A stretch of DNA of 64,000 nt from Natronorubrum thiooxidans (GTDB lineage Archaea > Halobacteriota > Halobacteria > Halobacteriales > Natrialbaceae), in the NCBI RefSeq assembly GCF_900156475.1, contig NZ_FTNR01000010.1, forward strand, positions 62,001-126,000. Direction: 5' to 3'. Below are positions 41,884 through 50,567 of the stretch, piece by piece (the first letter of the stretch is position 1; each line of letters opens with the position of its first letter). The position numbers and the translations under genes were made by a program. The notes beneath the pieces are model-generated. The model was not told the DNA's origin. It searched no databases and saw only the letters and a program-made list of their open reading frames with translations.

Positions 41884-42540
41884 CTACTCCGTTGTCAGCT
41901 CCCAGCCGCGTTCGGTCCGCCGAACCATCCCCTCGTCGGCCAGTGACTCGAGGAGGCCAGCGACGACCTCGCGGGGAGCCTCGACGTCCTGACTGAGCTC
42001 GCCGACCGATTTCGGCTCCGTTCGGATGCTCGCCAGTACGTCGGCGTAGATTCGACTTTCGGGGCCGGTCCCGGCGGTTTCGGAAATCTGGTCGAGCACG
42101 TCACAGAGGCGGCCCTGCACCCACCGCTGGGCCAGCGAGAGTTCGTTCTCGAGTTGCTCTAAGTCCTCGAGTGCGCGCAACAGGTCGTCGAGGCCCTCCG
42201 TCTCGTCGGAAAAGACGTCGAGTGTGAGGTGTCGACAGGACGTGATATCGAGGCTGTTGTTCGCCGGATAGGCACTTTTGCTCGCAAAGCCGTACGGCGA
42301 GACGTTGACCTCGAGACGGACGTGACGGGCGATATGAAAGTACTTCCGCCGCTGGTCGTCGACCCGGCTCTCGATCAAGCCGGCGTCCTCGAGTTTTCGG
42401 AGGTGTTCGATGACTGCTTTGGGACTCACGCCGAGATAGTCGGATATCTCCGTGACATAGCAGGGTTTGCGGGCGAGAAGCCGGAGAATACGCCTCCGGT
42501 TTTCGTTTCCCAACAAATCCAGCAGTTCGGCGGAGTCCAT
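41884..42540 (-). CDS. ArsR/winged-helix transcriptional regulator
   Basis: 218 residues from the ATG at 42540 (MDSAELLDLLGNENRRRIL). The N-terminal winged helix is typical of haloarchaeal ArsR-type regulators: LLARKPCYVTEISDYLGVSPKAVIEHLRKLEDAGLIESRV, then the wing DDQRRKYFHIARHVRLEVNVSPYG. A C-terminal region with a second helix-turn-helix-like segment (LASIRTEPKSVGELSQDVEAPREVVAGLLESLADEGMVRR) follows. The ligand is unknown. It is upstream of a secreted protein gene on the same strand. Confidence 0.88.
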   Translation of the reverse strand: MDSAELLDLLGNENRRRILRLLARKPCYVTEISDYLGVSPKAVIEHLRKLEDAGLIESRVDDQRRKYFHIARHVRLEVNVSPYGFASKSAYPANNSLDITSCRHLTLDVFSDETEGLDDLLRALEDLEQLENELSLAQRWVQGRLCDVLDQISETAGTGPESRIYADVLASIRTEPKSVGELSQDVEAPREVVAGLLESLADEGMVRRTERGWELTTE

Positions 42541-42636
42541 CACGCGACGGTTGGGGGTCACCGCTGAAAAGCGTGTCTGCTCGCCACTGACACTGGCGTC
42601 CAATGCAGGGTCGAGAGCGTCTCACACTGGCAGTCG

Positions 42637-43458
42637 TTATCGTTCCCTGTCCGACTCGGCATCGGCTTCTGTACCGGGACTCGAGGGCGTTTCCGGGTCG
42701 TTCTTCGGCCGCTCACTGTCAGCTTCCGATCTGGCGTTCGATCCGGTCTCTGGAGTGGCCGCCGCTGATCCAGGCTCGGCTCCAGTGTCGGCAGCCGACT
42801 CGGTCTCTGGAGTGTCTGCCGGTGATCCGGGCTCGGCCCCGCTATTGGTAGTCGACTCGGTACCGGGAGTGTCCGCTGGCGGTCCGGAACTGTCGGCCGA
42901 CCCACCGCCCGGTGTCCCCTCGGGGCCAGCGAGTCCGCGTGCGATTTCGGCCACTTCGGGTCCGGTCAGTTCAGCGGCGTTCGACTGCAGTGTGGCGACC
43001 CGATCGCTAACACCGGCGTCGGCAGCTCGCGGCTCGAGCTGTCCCGCTGCTCGATCGAGCGACCGGATTTCGACGGTGAGCCGCGTCATCCGTGCCTGAT
43101 ATTCTCCCTGGTTAAGCTCGTCTTTCCGATCGCGAAGCTGTTCGCGTTCGGCCTCGAGAGCCTCGAGTCGGTTCTCGAGGGTGGCCGTTCGATCGCGGAC
43201 GAGCGTCGTCCGACTGTCGTTGTCGGCGGCATCGTACTTCGCCTCGAACATCCCATCGTCGACTGCGTGTTCGGTCTCGGCGGCACTGGATTGCATGAAC
43301 ATCGACACGGAGGTGTTCGCCTCCGGATCGGTGGCTTCGGTATCAGTTGTCGTGTCAGCTGTGAGCGCTCCGACGACGGCACCGCTTGCAACGGGGGCGA
43401 TCGTCAGCCCAACGGTGGCGACCAACACGAGGAGCGCGACCGACCGGGTGGTGGTCAT
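42637..43458 (-). CDS. Secreted coiled-coil protein with repetitive C-terminus (DUF7096-like)
   Basis: 273 residues. The N-terminal signal peptide reads RSVALLVLVATVGLTIAPVASGAVV. A helical middle follows (RTTLVRDRTATLENRLEALEAEREQLRDRKDELN), likely coiled coil. The C-terminal tail is built of imperfect repeats around PADTPGTES, PADTPETES and SAAATPETGS. The tail looks like a flexible, proline-rich surface linker. The structure resembles conserved haloarchaeal DUF7096 proteins, whose role is unknown. Export is likely; anchoring is not evident. Confidence 0.78.
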   Translation of the reverse strand: MTTTRSVALLVLVATVGLTIAPVASGAVVGALTADTTTDTEATDPEANTSVSMFMQSSAAETEHAVDDGMFEAKYDAADNDSRTTLVRDRTATLENRLEALEAEREQLRDRKDELNQGEYQARMTRLTVEIRSLDRAAGQLEPRAADAGVSDRVATLQSNAAELTGPEVAEIARGLAGPEGTPGGGSADSSGPPADTPGTESTTNSGAEPGSPADTPETESAADTGAEPGSAAATPETGSNARSEADSERPKNDPETPSSPGTEADAESDRER

Positions 43459-43715
43459 TACCGAGTTGTGCGTTCGAACATACTAAAAAGACAGACCTTC
43501 GTTCGAACCGTTCAATCGGTCTATGACCGGTGGACATTCGTTCCCAGCGTTTACAACGGTTGTAGTCGCCGTTACTGTGACCGCACGGTAGTTCGTGTGC
43601 TTTCACAGAATTGCGAGGGGGTTGACGTCGCACACTGTCTTTCTTCCCTGATTGTCCTCCGACTTAACTCTATTCGACAATAGTTATCCCTCGCCGACCC
43701 TTGGTACTAGCTACC

Positions 43716-44093
43716 ATGTTCGAGGTGTTTTCACGCAGCTACTATCTCGGACGACTCTACGTGACCCCGACCGACGCGGATCACGCCCTCATGGACAGCG
43801 AACAACACGAGCGGATCAACGAGGAACTCTATGCACGCGGTGACGGCATCGAACGCCTCGACACGCCACTCGTGATGAAACTCGAGTCCCAGCACTTCTC
43901 GGTCCACGGCGACGACGCCGTCCCGACGAACACACTCGCAGTCCCCGAGTCGTTGCTCGAGGGCACCGACGTTCGAAACCCGCCCTCGCTTCGCGAGGTG
44001 TTGCTCGCCCGGCGCGAACGCGCCCAGCAGTTGCTCGCGTTCACCGGCGAGTGGTCGGCACCCGGAATCGACTCGTCGGACGCCGGAACCTAG
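43716..44093 (+). CDS. Small cytosolic haloarchaeal protein (DUF5802-like)
   Basis: 125 residues starting MFEVFSRSYYLGRLYVTPTD. The N-terminal half is conserved in a haloarchaeal family of unknown function. No membrane segments or catalytic motifs. A second region LESQHFSVHGDDAVPTNTLAVPESLL follows. It is 29 bp upstream of the Vms1-like gene on the same strand and may be co-transcribed with it. Confidence 0.8.
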   Translation: MFEVFSRSYYLGRLYVTPTDADHALMDSEQHERINEELYARGDGIERLDTPLVMKLESQHFSVHGDDAVPTNTLAVPESLLEGTDVRNPPSLREVLLARRERAQQLLAFTGEWSAPGIDSSDAGT

Positions 44094-44122
44094 AAGTATT
44101 TTCGCTTCGCCTGTTCGGTCAG

Positions 44123-45061
44123 ATGCTCGATGAGTTGCTCGGCCGCGCCTCACTGAAAGCGCGCATCGACGAACTCGAGGCAGAAAACGAGCGCCTGCAA
44201 AAGCGCTACGAGGCTGAATCCGACCGCCGCGCAGACGCTGCCACGGCCAGACAGGAGGTCGAAGCGGAGGTGAACCGGCTCGAGGACCGTATCGCCCAGC
44301 TCGAGGGCGAACTCGAGCGGATGGACGACCAAGAGAGTGGCTTCGAGGTGCGCCGCCGCGAACAGCTTCGTGGCAGCCGACTCGCCGAGGTAATCGATCG
44401 GCTGACGTCGGTCCGAACGGGTCCCGAAGGCGCATTGACGGCGATCGTCGGCGGTGACGGCCTTGCCGGGCTTCGCGGCGAGATTACCGACGACCTCGAG
44501 AACGTCCTCGGCGAGCGAGCCGCGCTCGTCGACGATGCTGCCCCCTGCGTGGTGTGTGCCGACGATACTGGTCTCATCAGCGTCACGCTCGAGCCGCCAG
44601 TGATCCCCGACCGCAACCCACGGGCTAGCTGGGCGGATCGGTTCGCTATCGACCGCGAGTGGGCCCTCCCGACCGGCCGCTACGCGCTCGCGCTCGTGCG
44701 AGCGGATCTATTCGCACTCGGAATCTACGACGGCGACGAGCGCGTCGACTACCGCGGGTTCGACAGTGACGTCAAGGGCAGCCACTCGAAAGGCGGCTTC
44801 TCGCAGGCCCGGTTCGAACGCATCCGCGACGACCAGATCGACGACCATCTCGAGCGCTGTGCGGACGCGCTCACAGAACGCGTCCCCGACGACGTCGAGC
44901 GCCTGTTCGTCGTCGGCCAGCGCGGCGTCGTCGATACGCTCGTCGATGACGCCGGCCTCGAGCCAGCGGGCACTGCGGCCGTCGACGCGACCGGCGACCC
45001 GAAACCGGCGCTCGAGGACGCCCACCGAGCGTTCTGGACGACGGAACTGCGGGTGCTCTGA
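44123..45061 (+). CDS. Vms1/ANKZF1-type peptidyl-tRNA release factor-like protein
   Basis: 312 residues. An N-terminal coiled coil (LKARIDELEAENERLQKRYE) leads to a domain of the Vms1/eRF1-like (VLRF1) group. The catalytic loop region reads SDVKGSHSKGGFSQARFERIRDDQI, with the GGFSQ segment where Vms1 has its key glutamine. In eukaryotes Vms1 releases stalled nascent chains from obstructed 60S subunits by cleaving tRNA. An archaeal counterpart is likely to work in ribosome rescue. The ATG at 44123 starts the coiled coil. Confidence 0.85.
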   Translation: MLDELLGRASLKARIDELEAENERLQKRYEAESDRRADAATARQEVEAEVNRLEDRIAQLEGELERMDDQESGFEVRRREQLRGSRLAEVIDRLTSVRTGPEGALTAIVGGDGLAGLRGEITDDLENVLGERAALVDDAAPCVVCADDTGLISVTLEPPVIPDRNPRASWADRFAIDREWALPTGRYALALVRADLFALGIYDGDERVDYRGFDSDVKGSHSKGGFSQARFERIRDDQIDDHLERCADALTERVPDDVERLFVVGQRGVVDTLVDDAGLEPAGTAAVDATGDPKPALEDAHRAFWTTELRVL

Positions 45062-45145
45062 TATGGGGACGTCGCTGGCTGGTATTCTCTTGCGACCGTC
45101 GGGTCCAGTATTTATCGTTAAATAGGCCGTCGACAATGCTCGAGT

Positions 45146-46162
45146 ATGCGCGTTGCAATTCTCGCACACGAGAAGTTCCCTGACCGGGCCAAAACCGCAC
45201 TCGGTGTCCTCCGATACGCCGACTACGACGCTGTCGCCGTCCTCGACCGCGAGACGGCAGGCCAGCGCGTCAACGACTTCGTCTCGGACGTTCAAGACGC
45301 TCCGATCTACGAATCGATGGCCGACCTCGAGGCCGACGCGGTCGACGCCCTGCTGATCGGTATCGCGCCGATCGGGGGCGGCTTCGAGGAAAGCTGGCGC
45401 GAGGACGTCCGGACGGCCCTCGAAGGTGGCTGTGACATCATCTCCGGGCTGCACTACTTCCTCGCCGAGGACGAGGAATTTACCCAACTCGCCGCCGAGA
45501 ACGACTGTGAGCTTCGAGACGTCCGAAAACCGAGCGACGACCTTACGGTCAGTCAGGGGATCGCCGACGAGGTCGACGCCGAGGTCATCCTTACCGTCGG
45601 CACCGACTGCTCGGTCGGCAAGATGACCGTCTCGATGGAACTCGCCCGCGACGCCCGCGAGGCCGGCTACGACGCCGCCGTGATCCCCACCGGTCAGACG
45701 GGAATCATGATCGAGGGCTGGGGCAACCCGATCGACCGGGTCGTCAGCGACTTCACCGCAGGAGCCGTCGAGGAGATGATCCTCGAGAAAGGCGACGAAC
45801 ACGACTACCTTTTCGTCGAAGGGCAGGGCAGCATCGTCCACCCCGCCTACTCCGCCGTGACCTGTGGCATCCTCCACGGCTCGATGGCGGACAAACTCGT
45901 GCTCTGTCACGACGCCGGCCGCGAGGCGATCCACGGCTACGAGTCGTTCTCGCTGCCCGATCTGCCGACGTACGTCGACCTCTACGAGAACCTCGCCGCG
46001 CCCGTCGCCGGCAGCGAAATCGTCGCCGGCGCGCTCAATACGTCCAACCTCGAGGACGACGAGGCCCGCGAGGCGGTCGACGCGTACGCCGACGCGATCG
46101 ACGTCCCCGCGACGGACGTCGTTCGGTTCGACAGCGAGACGGTCCTCGACGCGCTGCTATGA
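45146..46162 (+). CDS. dgcN: D-glutamate N-acetyltransferase DgcN (DUF1611)
   Basis: 338 residues. A DUF1611-type protein with a P-loop (VGTDCSVGKMT, about 151-161) and conserved VIPTGQTGIMIEGWG and YLFVEGQGSIVHPAYS. DgcN was shown in marine bacteria and haloarchaea to acetylate D-glutamate, with DgcA racemising the product. The immediate neighbour is a DgcA-type enzyme, overlapping by four bases (ATGA), which supports the assignment over a generic NAD-dependent epimerase annotation. A TATA-like stretch (GTATTTATCG) lies about 30-40 bp before the ATG. Confidence 0.87.
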   Translation: MRVAILAHEKFPDRAKTALGVLRYADYDAVAVLDRETAGQRVNDFVSDVQDAPIYESMADLEADAVDALLIGIAPIGGGFEESWREDVRTALEGGCDIISGLHYFLAEDEEFTQLAAENDCELRDVRKPSDDLTVSQGIADEVDAEVILTVGTDCSVGKMTVSMELARDAREAGYDAAVIPTGQTGIMIEGWGNPIDRVVSDFTAGAVEEMILEKGDEHDYLFVEGQGSIVHPAYSAVTCGILHGSMADKLVLCHDAGREAIHGYESFSLPDLPTYVDLYENLAAPVAGSEIVAGALNTSNLEDDEAREAVDAYADAIDVPATDVVRFDSETVLDALL

Positions 46163-47199
46163 GCCTCGAGACATCGTTCGAACGGCGCTCGTTGCCACTC
46201 GAGTACCCGTTTACGATCGCGCGCGGGACCGAGACCGAATCCGAGGTCGTCACGGTCCACATCGAAGACGAGGACGGACGGGTCGGCATCGGCGGCGCGG
46301 GTCCGTCGCCCCACTACGGCGATACCGTCGCCACCGTCGAGGCCGTCCTGCCGGATCTGCTCGCCGTCGTCGAGGAAATCGACGACCCGCACAACCTCGC
46401 GCGGATCGAACGCCGCATGCGCGAGACGGTCGAGCGCAACCCGGCCGCCAGAACCGCGGTCAGCATCGCCTGTCACGACCTCGCGGCGAAACGCCTTGAG
46501 GTACCGCTCTATCAGTACTGGGGGCTCGACCCCGCCGACACGCTCGAGACTTCCTACACCATCGGGATCGACGATACGGAGTCGATGCGCGAGAAGACGG
46601 AGACGGCACTCGAGCGCGGCTACGGCCGCCTGAAGGTCAAACTCGGCACGGATCGAGATATCGAGATCATCCGCACGATCCGGTCGGTCGCCCCCGACGT
46701 CGACCTCTTCGTCGACGCCAACGAGGCCTGGACGCCGCGTGAGGCGGTCCGGAAGATCGAGCGCCTGACCGAGTTCGACCTCGAGTTCGTCGAACAGCCT
46801 GTACCCGCCGAGAACCGCGAGGGACTGCGATTCGTCTACGAGCGCTCGACGCTGCCGATCGCCGCCGACGAGTCCTGTATCACGCTCGAGGACATCCCAC
46901 AGATCGCGGATCGGTGTGACATCGCGAACCTGAAACTGATGAAGTGTGGCGGGCTCCGGGAGGCCAAACGGATGATCCATACTGCCCGTGCTCACGGCCT
47001 CGAGGTCATGTGTGGCTGTATGACCGAGTCCAACGCCTCTATTGCGGCGGCTGCCCACCTCGCGCCGCTGCTCGACTACGCCGACCTCGACGGCTCGCTG
47101 TTGCTTGCCGACGACCCCTACGACGGCGTCCCGATGCCCGACGGTCGGATCGACCTCGCGGACCTTGAGCGACCGGGAACCGGCGCAGTCCTCGAGTAG
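46159..47199 (+). CDS. dgcA: N-acetyl-D-glutamate racemase DgcA (dipeptide epimerase family)
   Basis: 346 residues of the enolase superfamily, muconate-lactonising subgroup. The KxK acid/base motif is LKVKLGT (about 159-161). The metal ligands are in VDANEAW (about 186), EQPV (about 212) and AADESC (about 237). The second acid/base Lys is in ANLKLMKCGG. DgcA is known to convert N-acetyl-D-glutamate to the L-form, which a deacetylase (DgcB, not in the window) would then turn into L-glutamate. The product enters central nitrogen metabolism. Other dipeptide epimerase substrates cannot be excluded. Confidence 0.85.
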   Translation: MSLETSFERRSLPLEYPFTIARGTETESEVVTVHIEDEDGRVGIGGAGPSPHYGDTVATVEAVLPDLLAVVEEIDDPHNLARIERRMRETVERNPAARTAVSIACHDLAAKRLEVPLYQYWGLDPADTLETSYTIGIDDTESMREKTETALERGYGRLKVKLGTDRDIEIIRTIRSVAPDVDLFVDANEAWTPREAVRKIERLTEFDLEFVEQPVPAENREGLRFVYERSTLPIAADESCITLEDIPQIADRCDIANLKLMKCGGLREAKRMIHTARAHGLEVMCGCMTESNASIAAAAHLAPLLDYADLDGSLLLADDPYDGVPMPDGRIDLADLERPGTGAVLE

Positions 47200-47270
47200 T
47201 CGCGCAACTGGACAGTCACGATACCCACCAGCAGGGGTTTATGCGAGTCGTTGGTGTGGACAGTGGTCGT

Positions 47271-48128
47271 ATGGACGACAGTAACGACCATCGATACGTG
47301 TCGCGTCGGTCTCTCTTGCGGGCCTCGGCGGGGGCGGCCACTATTACAGCAGTCGGAACGGGACAGGCGAGCGCGGAGGGAAGCGTCTCGCCCAGCTGGT
47401 TCGACAGTCGCTGTCCCGACGCGACGCACGAGCCGAGCATGGGCCACTGTGTGGACGGGGGGATGGAGGGCTGTATGGACGACCACCCGGCGACGGTCGA
47501 ACTGCGGGCGGCGGTCCGGGACACGCTCGAGGAGCAGTATCCAGATGCGGGCGCGCTGGTAGACGCGGGCTACAAGCCGTACTTCGACACGCTCGACCGG
47601 GATGCCGACGGCTGGTCACACTGGATCAACCCGGAGTACGTCGGCGACGAGTCGGTCGTCGACCCCGAACGACCTGAATCCGTGCTCGTCGACAACGAGA
47701 CGTGGCGCTCGATCGGTGTCATGTTCATCGCGACGGAAAACGGCGAGCCGATCGAGCCGCCGGCCGTCTACGGCGAAACGGGCTCCGAGGACCGGTGTTC
47801 GCCCTGGCACTACCACGCCGGCCTCCCCGGCCGATTCGCGTGGTGGTACTACCGGCAGGCCTACGAACGTGATTTCGAAGACGGCAACGTGACACTGCCC
47901 TGCCGGACACCGTGCATGCTGCACGTCTGGACCGGCGACCACCCCGAGGGCGTCTACGCCCACGACGGCCCACCGCGGGAGTACCGGGATCAGGAGCCTG
48001 CCGACGATCCCGGCTTCGAAACCGGTGCTAAACCCGGCACCGACACCCTCGACTGGGACTCCCTTCCGAGCGATCTCGTTCCCGAGCAGCGCCCGGACGA
48101 GCTTGCAGCGCTGGTGCCCGGACTGTAG
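47271..48128 (+). CDS. Tat-exported protein of unknown function
   Basis: 285 residues with a twin-arginine signal: SRRSLLRASAGAATITAVG followed by an Ala-rich cleavage region (TGQASAEGSVS). The mature part has several conserved cysteines (CPDATHEPSMGHCVDGGMEGC, later CSPWHYH and CRTPCMLHVW) and an HYHAGLPGRFAWWYYRQAYE block. The cysteine and histidine pattern suggests disulphides or a metal site. I do not recognise a family. The ATG at 47271 lies 27 bp after a TATA-like GTTTATGC. An in-frame ATG at 47241 overlaps that element. Confidence 0.78.
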   Translation: MDDSNDHRYVSRRSLLRASAGAATITAVGTGQASAEGSVSPSWFDSRCPDATHEPSMGHCVDGGMEGCMDDHPATVELRAAVRDTLEEQYPDAGALVDAGYKPYFDTLDRDADGWSHWINPEYVGDESVVDPERPESVLVDNETWRSIGVMFIATENGEPIEPPAVYGETGSEDRCSPWHYHAGLPGRFAWWYYRQAYERDFEDGNVTLPCRTPCMLHVWTGDHPEGVYAHDGPPREYRDQEPADDPGFETGAKPGTDTLDWDSLPSDLVPEQRPDELAALVPGL

Positions 48129-48148
48129 CACAGGATTGTTCTCGAGTC

Positions 48149-48646
48149 TCACGCCTCGTCCACGAGCCAGCCCCACGCCTCGAGTGCGCGCTCGATCTGA
48201 TCGACGGCCGCCTCAGGGTCGCAGTCGTCGGTACCGACCTCGAGTGCAGCGTCGGGCTCGTCGAACTCGCGGGAGACGACGTGGACACCCTGCTCGTCGA
48301 TCGGGTCGGCGCGGGTCCGATTGCGCTCGAGGCAGGTCTCGAGGCTCGCCGTGACGTGGACAAACCGGACGTCCTCGAGGGTGTCAAACTGGGTCTGCCA
48401 TCGGCGCTTGTAGAAGGTGCCGTCGACGAGAGTGAGCACGTCTTCGGGATCTTCGCGCGCCCGTTCGTACAGTTGTTCGTAGGTCCGCCTCGAGAACGCG
48501 TCGGAGTGATAGAGCCGAACAAGTTCGCCACGGGCCTCGAGTCGCTCGGCGAGCGTCGTGGCGATCGTGGTCTTGCCCGCACCGGGTGGCCCGCAGATGA
48601 CGAGGATCACGCGCCGATCACGACTGTCGGTAGGGGCCCGAGGCAA
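48149..48646 (-). CDS. P-loop kinase-like ATPase
   Basis: 165 residues. Walker A GPPGAGKTT near residue 20, followed by LAERLEARGELVRLYHSDAF and a short second half with FVHVTASLETCLERNRTRAD. This layout resembles small nucleotide or tRNA kinases of the adenylylsulfate kinase/PSTK/KTI12-like group. The phosphate acceptor is not deducible. It is convergent with the Tat-exported protein gene. Confidence 0.85.
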   Translation of the reverse strand: MPRAPTDSRDRRVILVICGPPGAGKTTIATTLAERLEARGELVRLYHSDAFSRRTYEQLYERAREDPEDVLTLVDGTFYKRRWQTQFDTLEDVRFVHVTASLETCLERNRTRADPIDEQGVHVVSREFDEPDAALEVGTDDCDPEAAVDQIERALEAWGWLVDEA

Positions 48647-48725
48647 AACAGTCGTCGGATTCGGCGACAGGCTGGGCCGTGCCGGTTCCCGTACGGATTT
48701 GCCTGTCGGGCTCGAGGACTGGCAT

Positions 48726-49070
48726 ATGGGCTACGATACTGCAAGCAAGACCGATCCGGAGTCAGTCGTCCCCGACGAGTTCGGTGGCATGTGGTTTCTC
48801 AAAGACGAACTCGAGACCGACCACCTCGGTTTCTCGATCCTCGAACTCGAGCCCGGCGGCAAGGGCAAAGCACATGACGAGACCGAGAGCGGGCAGGAAG
48901 AGATCTACTACGTGGTCGCCGGGCTGGTCGACATCGAGGTAGGCGACAGCGACGAGACGGTGACACTCGAGGAAGACGATCTGATCCGACTGGATGCCGA
49001 CGAGCGCCGACAGATAGTCAACCGTGGCGACGAGCACGCGAAACTCGTGTTGGTCGGCGCACCGCTTTAG
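48726..49070 (+). CDS. Cupin domain protein
   Basis: 114 residues with a single cupin barrel. Motif 1 reads KAHDETESGQEEIYYVVAGLVDIEV. One His of the usual pair is replaced, so the metal site is atypical. Motif 2 region reads LEEDDLIRLDADERRQIVNRGDEHAKLVLVG. The enzymatic role is unknown. The ATG at 48726 (MGYDTASKTDPESV) was chosen because the upstream extension overlaps the divergent kinase-like gene. Confidence 0.82.
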   Translation: MGYDTASKTDPESVVPDEFGGMWFLKDELETDHLGFSILELEPGGKGKAHDETESGQEEIYYVVAGLVDIEVGDSDETVTLEEDDLIRLDADERRQIVNRGDEHAKLVLVGAPL

Positions 49071-49076
49071 ACGGCC

Positions 49077-50102
49077 TCAGCCAAGGTCTTCGTCTCGTTC
49101 AGACTCGCGAAGAATAAACGGCCCCATCGCGAGGGTTCGCTTTGCGACGGTCGCGATTCGGAGGATGTACACGATGAAGACGACGAACGGCGAGAGTCCG
49201 ACGACGAAGCCGGCGCTGGTTACCCAGACGAGGTTGTCGATGCCGAGTGTCGTGCCGAGAAGGCCGGTGCCGTCGATATACATGATCATGAGCCCCATTA
49301 CAGTCAGCGCGGGCACCGAGATGTACAGCAGTGCCCGCGAGAGGTTGATCAGCTCCCACTGGAAGTACAGCGTCTTGAAATGCTCGCGGGCCGGTCCGAA
49401 CAGCTTCAGCGTCTCGATCATGTGATCGAGCTTCTCGTTTGCCTCGTCGGAAAGCGAGCCCTCGTGGTCGGAGCGGATCCGGCGTGCGTCGTAGATCTTC
49501 CGCGAGTAATTGAAGTTGAGCGCGTTCCAGATCACCTCGAACGTTCCGAACTGTGCATCCTCGAGGTCGGCTTTGACGCTTCGGGCGTTTTCGGTCGTAT
49601 CCTCGACGTAGTCGGCGATCTTCTGCCGGAGTGCTTCGTCCCGTTCGTCTTCCATGACGGCCTCGAGTTCGGTTGCACGCTCGTGGATGCCGTCGACGAG
49701 TTCATAGAGGAAGCCGGCGGGTTCGGGCGGACTCACATCCTCCTCGATCGTCGCTTCTACGTCCCGCCGGAACTCCATCGCTTTCTTCATTCGTTCGCGC
49801 TGATCGCCGACCGCGCCGAGCTCCTGTGAGAGCACCAGCTGATTGATCGTAACGACGATCGAGGTGCCGGTGATGATCGCGCCGATAAACGCCGAGAAGA
49901 GGAACCCAATACTGCCCTGATTGTCGACAATTACGCGCAACGGCGTGACGTCGATCAGACTAAACGCGACCAGGATGACGTACACGACCGCCAGGATCGC
50001 TCCCGTGAACACCCACCGGTTCAGTTGGAGGAGTATCCACAGTCGAGGACCACCGAGTCTCTCCTGACCGTCCGACTCGTCGGTTGACTCTCCATCGCTC
50101 AT
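49077..50102 (-). CDS. Multi-TM membrane protein with long cytoplasmic helix region
   Basis: 341 residues from the ATG at 50102 (MSDGESTDESDGQERLG). N-terminal TMs are LNRWVFTGAILAVVYVILVAFSL and IGFLFSAFIGAIITGTSIVVTINQLVL. A long helical soluble stretch of about 130 residues follows (RDVEATIEEDVSPPEPAGFLYEL). C-terminal TMs are SRALLYISVPALTVMGLMIMY and AGFVVGLSPFVVFIVYILRI. The family is conserved in haloarchaea but uncharacterised. The arrangement resembles membrane sensors or channels more than enzymes. It is convergent with the cupin gene. Confidence 0.78.
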   Translation of the reverse strand: MSDGESTDESDGQERLGGPRLWILLQLNRWVFTGAILAVVYVILVAFSLIDVTPLRVIVDNQGSIGFLFSAFIGAIITGTSIVVTINQLVLSQELGAVGDQRERMKKAMEFRRDVEATIEEDVSPPEPAGFLYELVDGIHERATELEAVMEDERDEALRQKIADYVEDTTENARSVKADLEDAQFGTFEVIWNALNFNYSRKIYDARRIRSDHEGSLSDEANEKLDHMIETLKLFGPAREHFKTLYFQWELINLSRALLYISVPALTVMGLMIMYIDGTGLLGTTLGIDNLVWVTSAGFVVGLSPFVVFIVYILRIATVAKRTLAMGPFILRESERDEDLG

Positions 50103-50242
50103 CGACTGTGACAGACGATGATGCCCGCGAATAAAATACCTCGGCCGGGAGACGTCGGCCGTTACCCGATCGGCGAGTCCAAGTCGGGTAATCGGGTTCT
50201 GCAGGAAACACGACGCGCACAGAACCGTCGTCGGGACGGCCG

Positions 50243-50422
50243 CTAATCGAGCCACCATTCGATCCGTGCATGGGACACGAGTCGATTGTGGTCGGCACCG
50301 TCGAACGGCTGCCGATCGGCCGACGGATCGGTGAAATCGAAGGCGGCAGTTTCGTCGGCGGAACCGTCGAACCGCTCGGGCGATCGCACTGCAACGACCA
50401 CGGCCGCCACGACGACGGACAT
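50243..50422 (-). CDS. Possible small membrane protein (59 aa)
   Basis: A frame of 59 residues starting MSVVVAAVVVAVRSPERFDG, with a hydrophobic N-terminal segment and an acidic soluble tail ending HARIEWWLD. The reading frame stays open upstream through LDLQLAVFGL, so a non-ATG start slightly further out would give a fuller helix. The third-position base use looks haloarchaeal. It lies 140 bp upstream of the multi-TM gene on the same strand. No family recognised; it could be spurious. Confidence 0.4.
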   Translation of the reverse strand: MSVVVAAVVVAVRSPERFDGSADETAAFDFTDPSADRQPFDGADHNRLVSHARIEWWLD

Positions 50423-50480
50423 CAGTCCGAAGACGGCGAGTTGCAGGTCCAGTACTATAGCAGCGGGCTGTTCATACTTG

Positions 50481-50502
50481 TAACTTCGAAGCTTCGAAGT
50501 AA
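50481..50502. promoter_or_regulatory. Palindromic operator upstream of the HxlR gene
   Basis: Its core, ACTTCGAAGCTTCGAAGT (50483-50500), is an 18-bp perfect palindrome flanked by TA and AA, giving half-sites TAACTTCGA and TCGAAGTAA. A second site with the same half-sites lies before the ABC transporter (50967-50987). This position, upstream of the HxlR TATA-like element, fits autoregulation. Confidence 0.65.
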
Positions 50503-50567
50503 CGGGTTCGAAAACGCGTCTCTCTCGAGGATTCGAGAAAACAATTTAGGGCACTCGAGCTAAAAAG

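Larger units (their letters stand above)
50103..50567. other. 465-bp interval with a possible small gene and the HxlR operator
   Basis: Contains a candidate 59-residue minus-strand gene (50243-50422), the palindromic operator at 50481-50502 and the TATA-like ACAATTTAGG (50541-50550) of the HxlR gene. A plus-strand frame at 50270-50563 has an unnatural composition and overlaps the operator, and is not considered a gene. Confidence 0.5.

Noticed and set aside
44708-45934. Minus-strand open frame of 408 codons across the Vms1-like and dgcN genes
   Set aside because: It runs antisense through two strongly supported genes and has no recognisable domain.
50270-50563. Plus-strand 97-codon frame before the HxlR gene
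   Set aside because: It spans the palindromic operator and TATA-like region, and its composition is unlike a haloarchaeal protein.
50544-50564. TTTAGG-N9-CTAAAA before the HxlR gene, similar to an iron box
   Set aside because: The spacer is nine instead of four bases and the right half does not match, and the sequence overlaps an ordinary TATA-like region.
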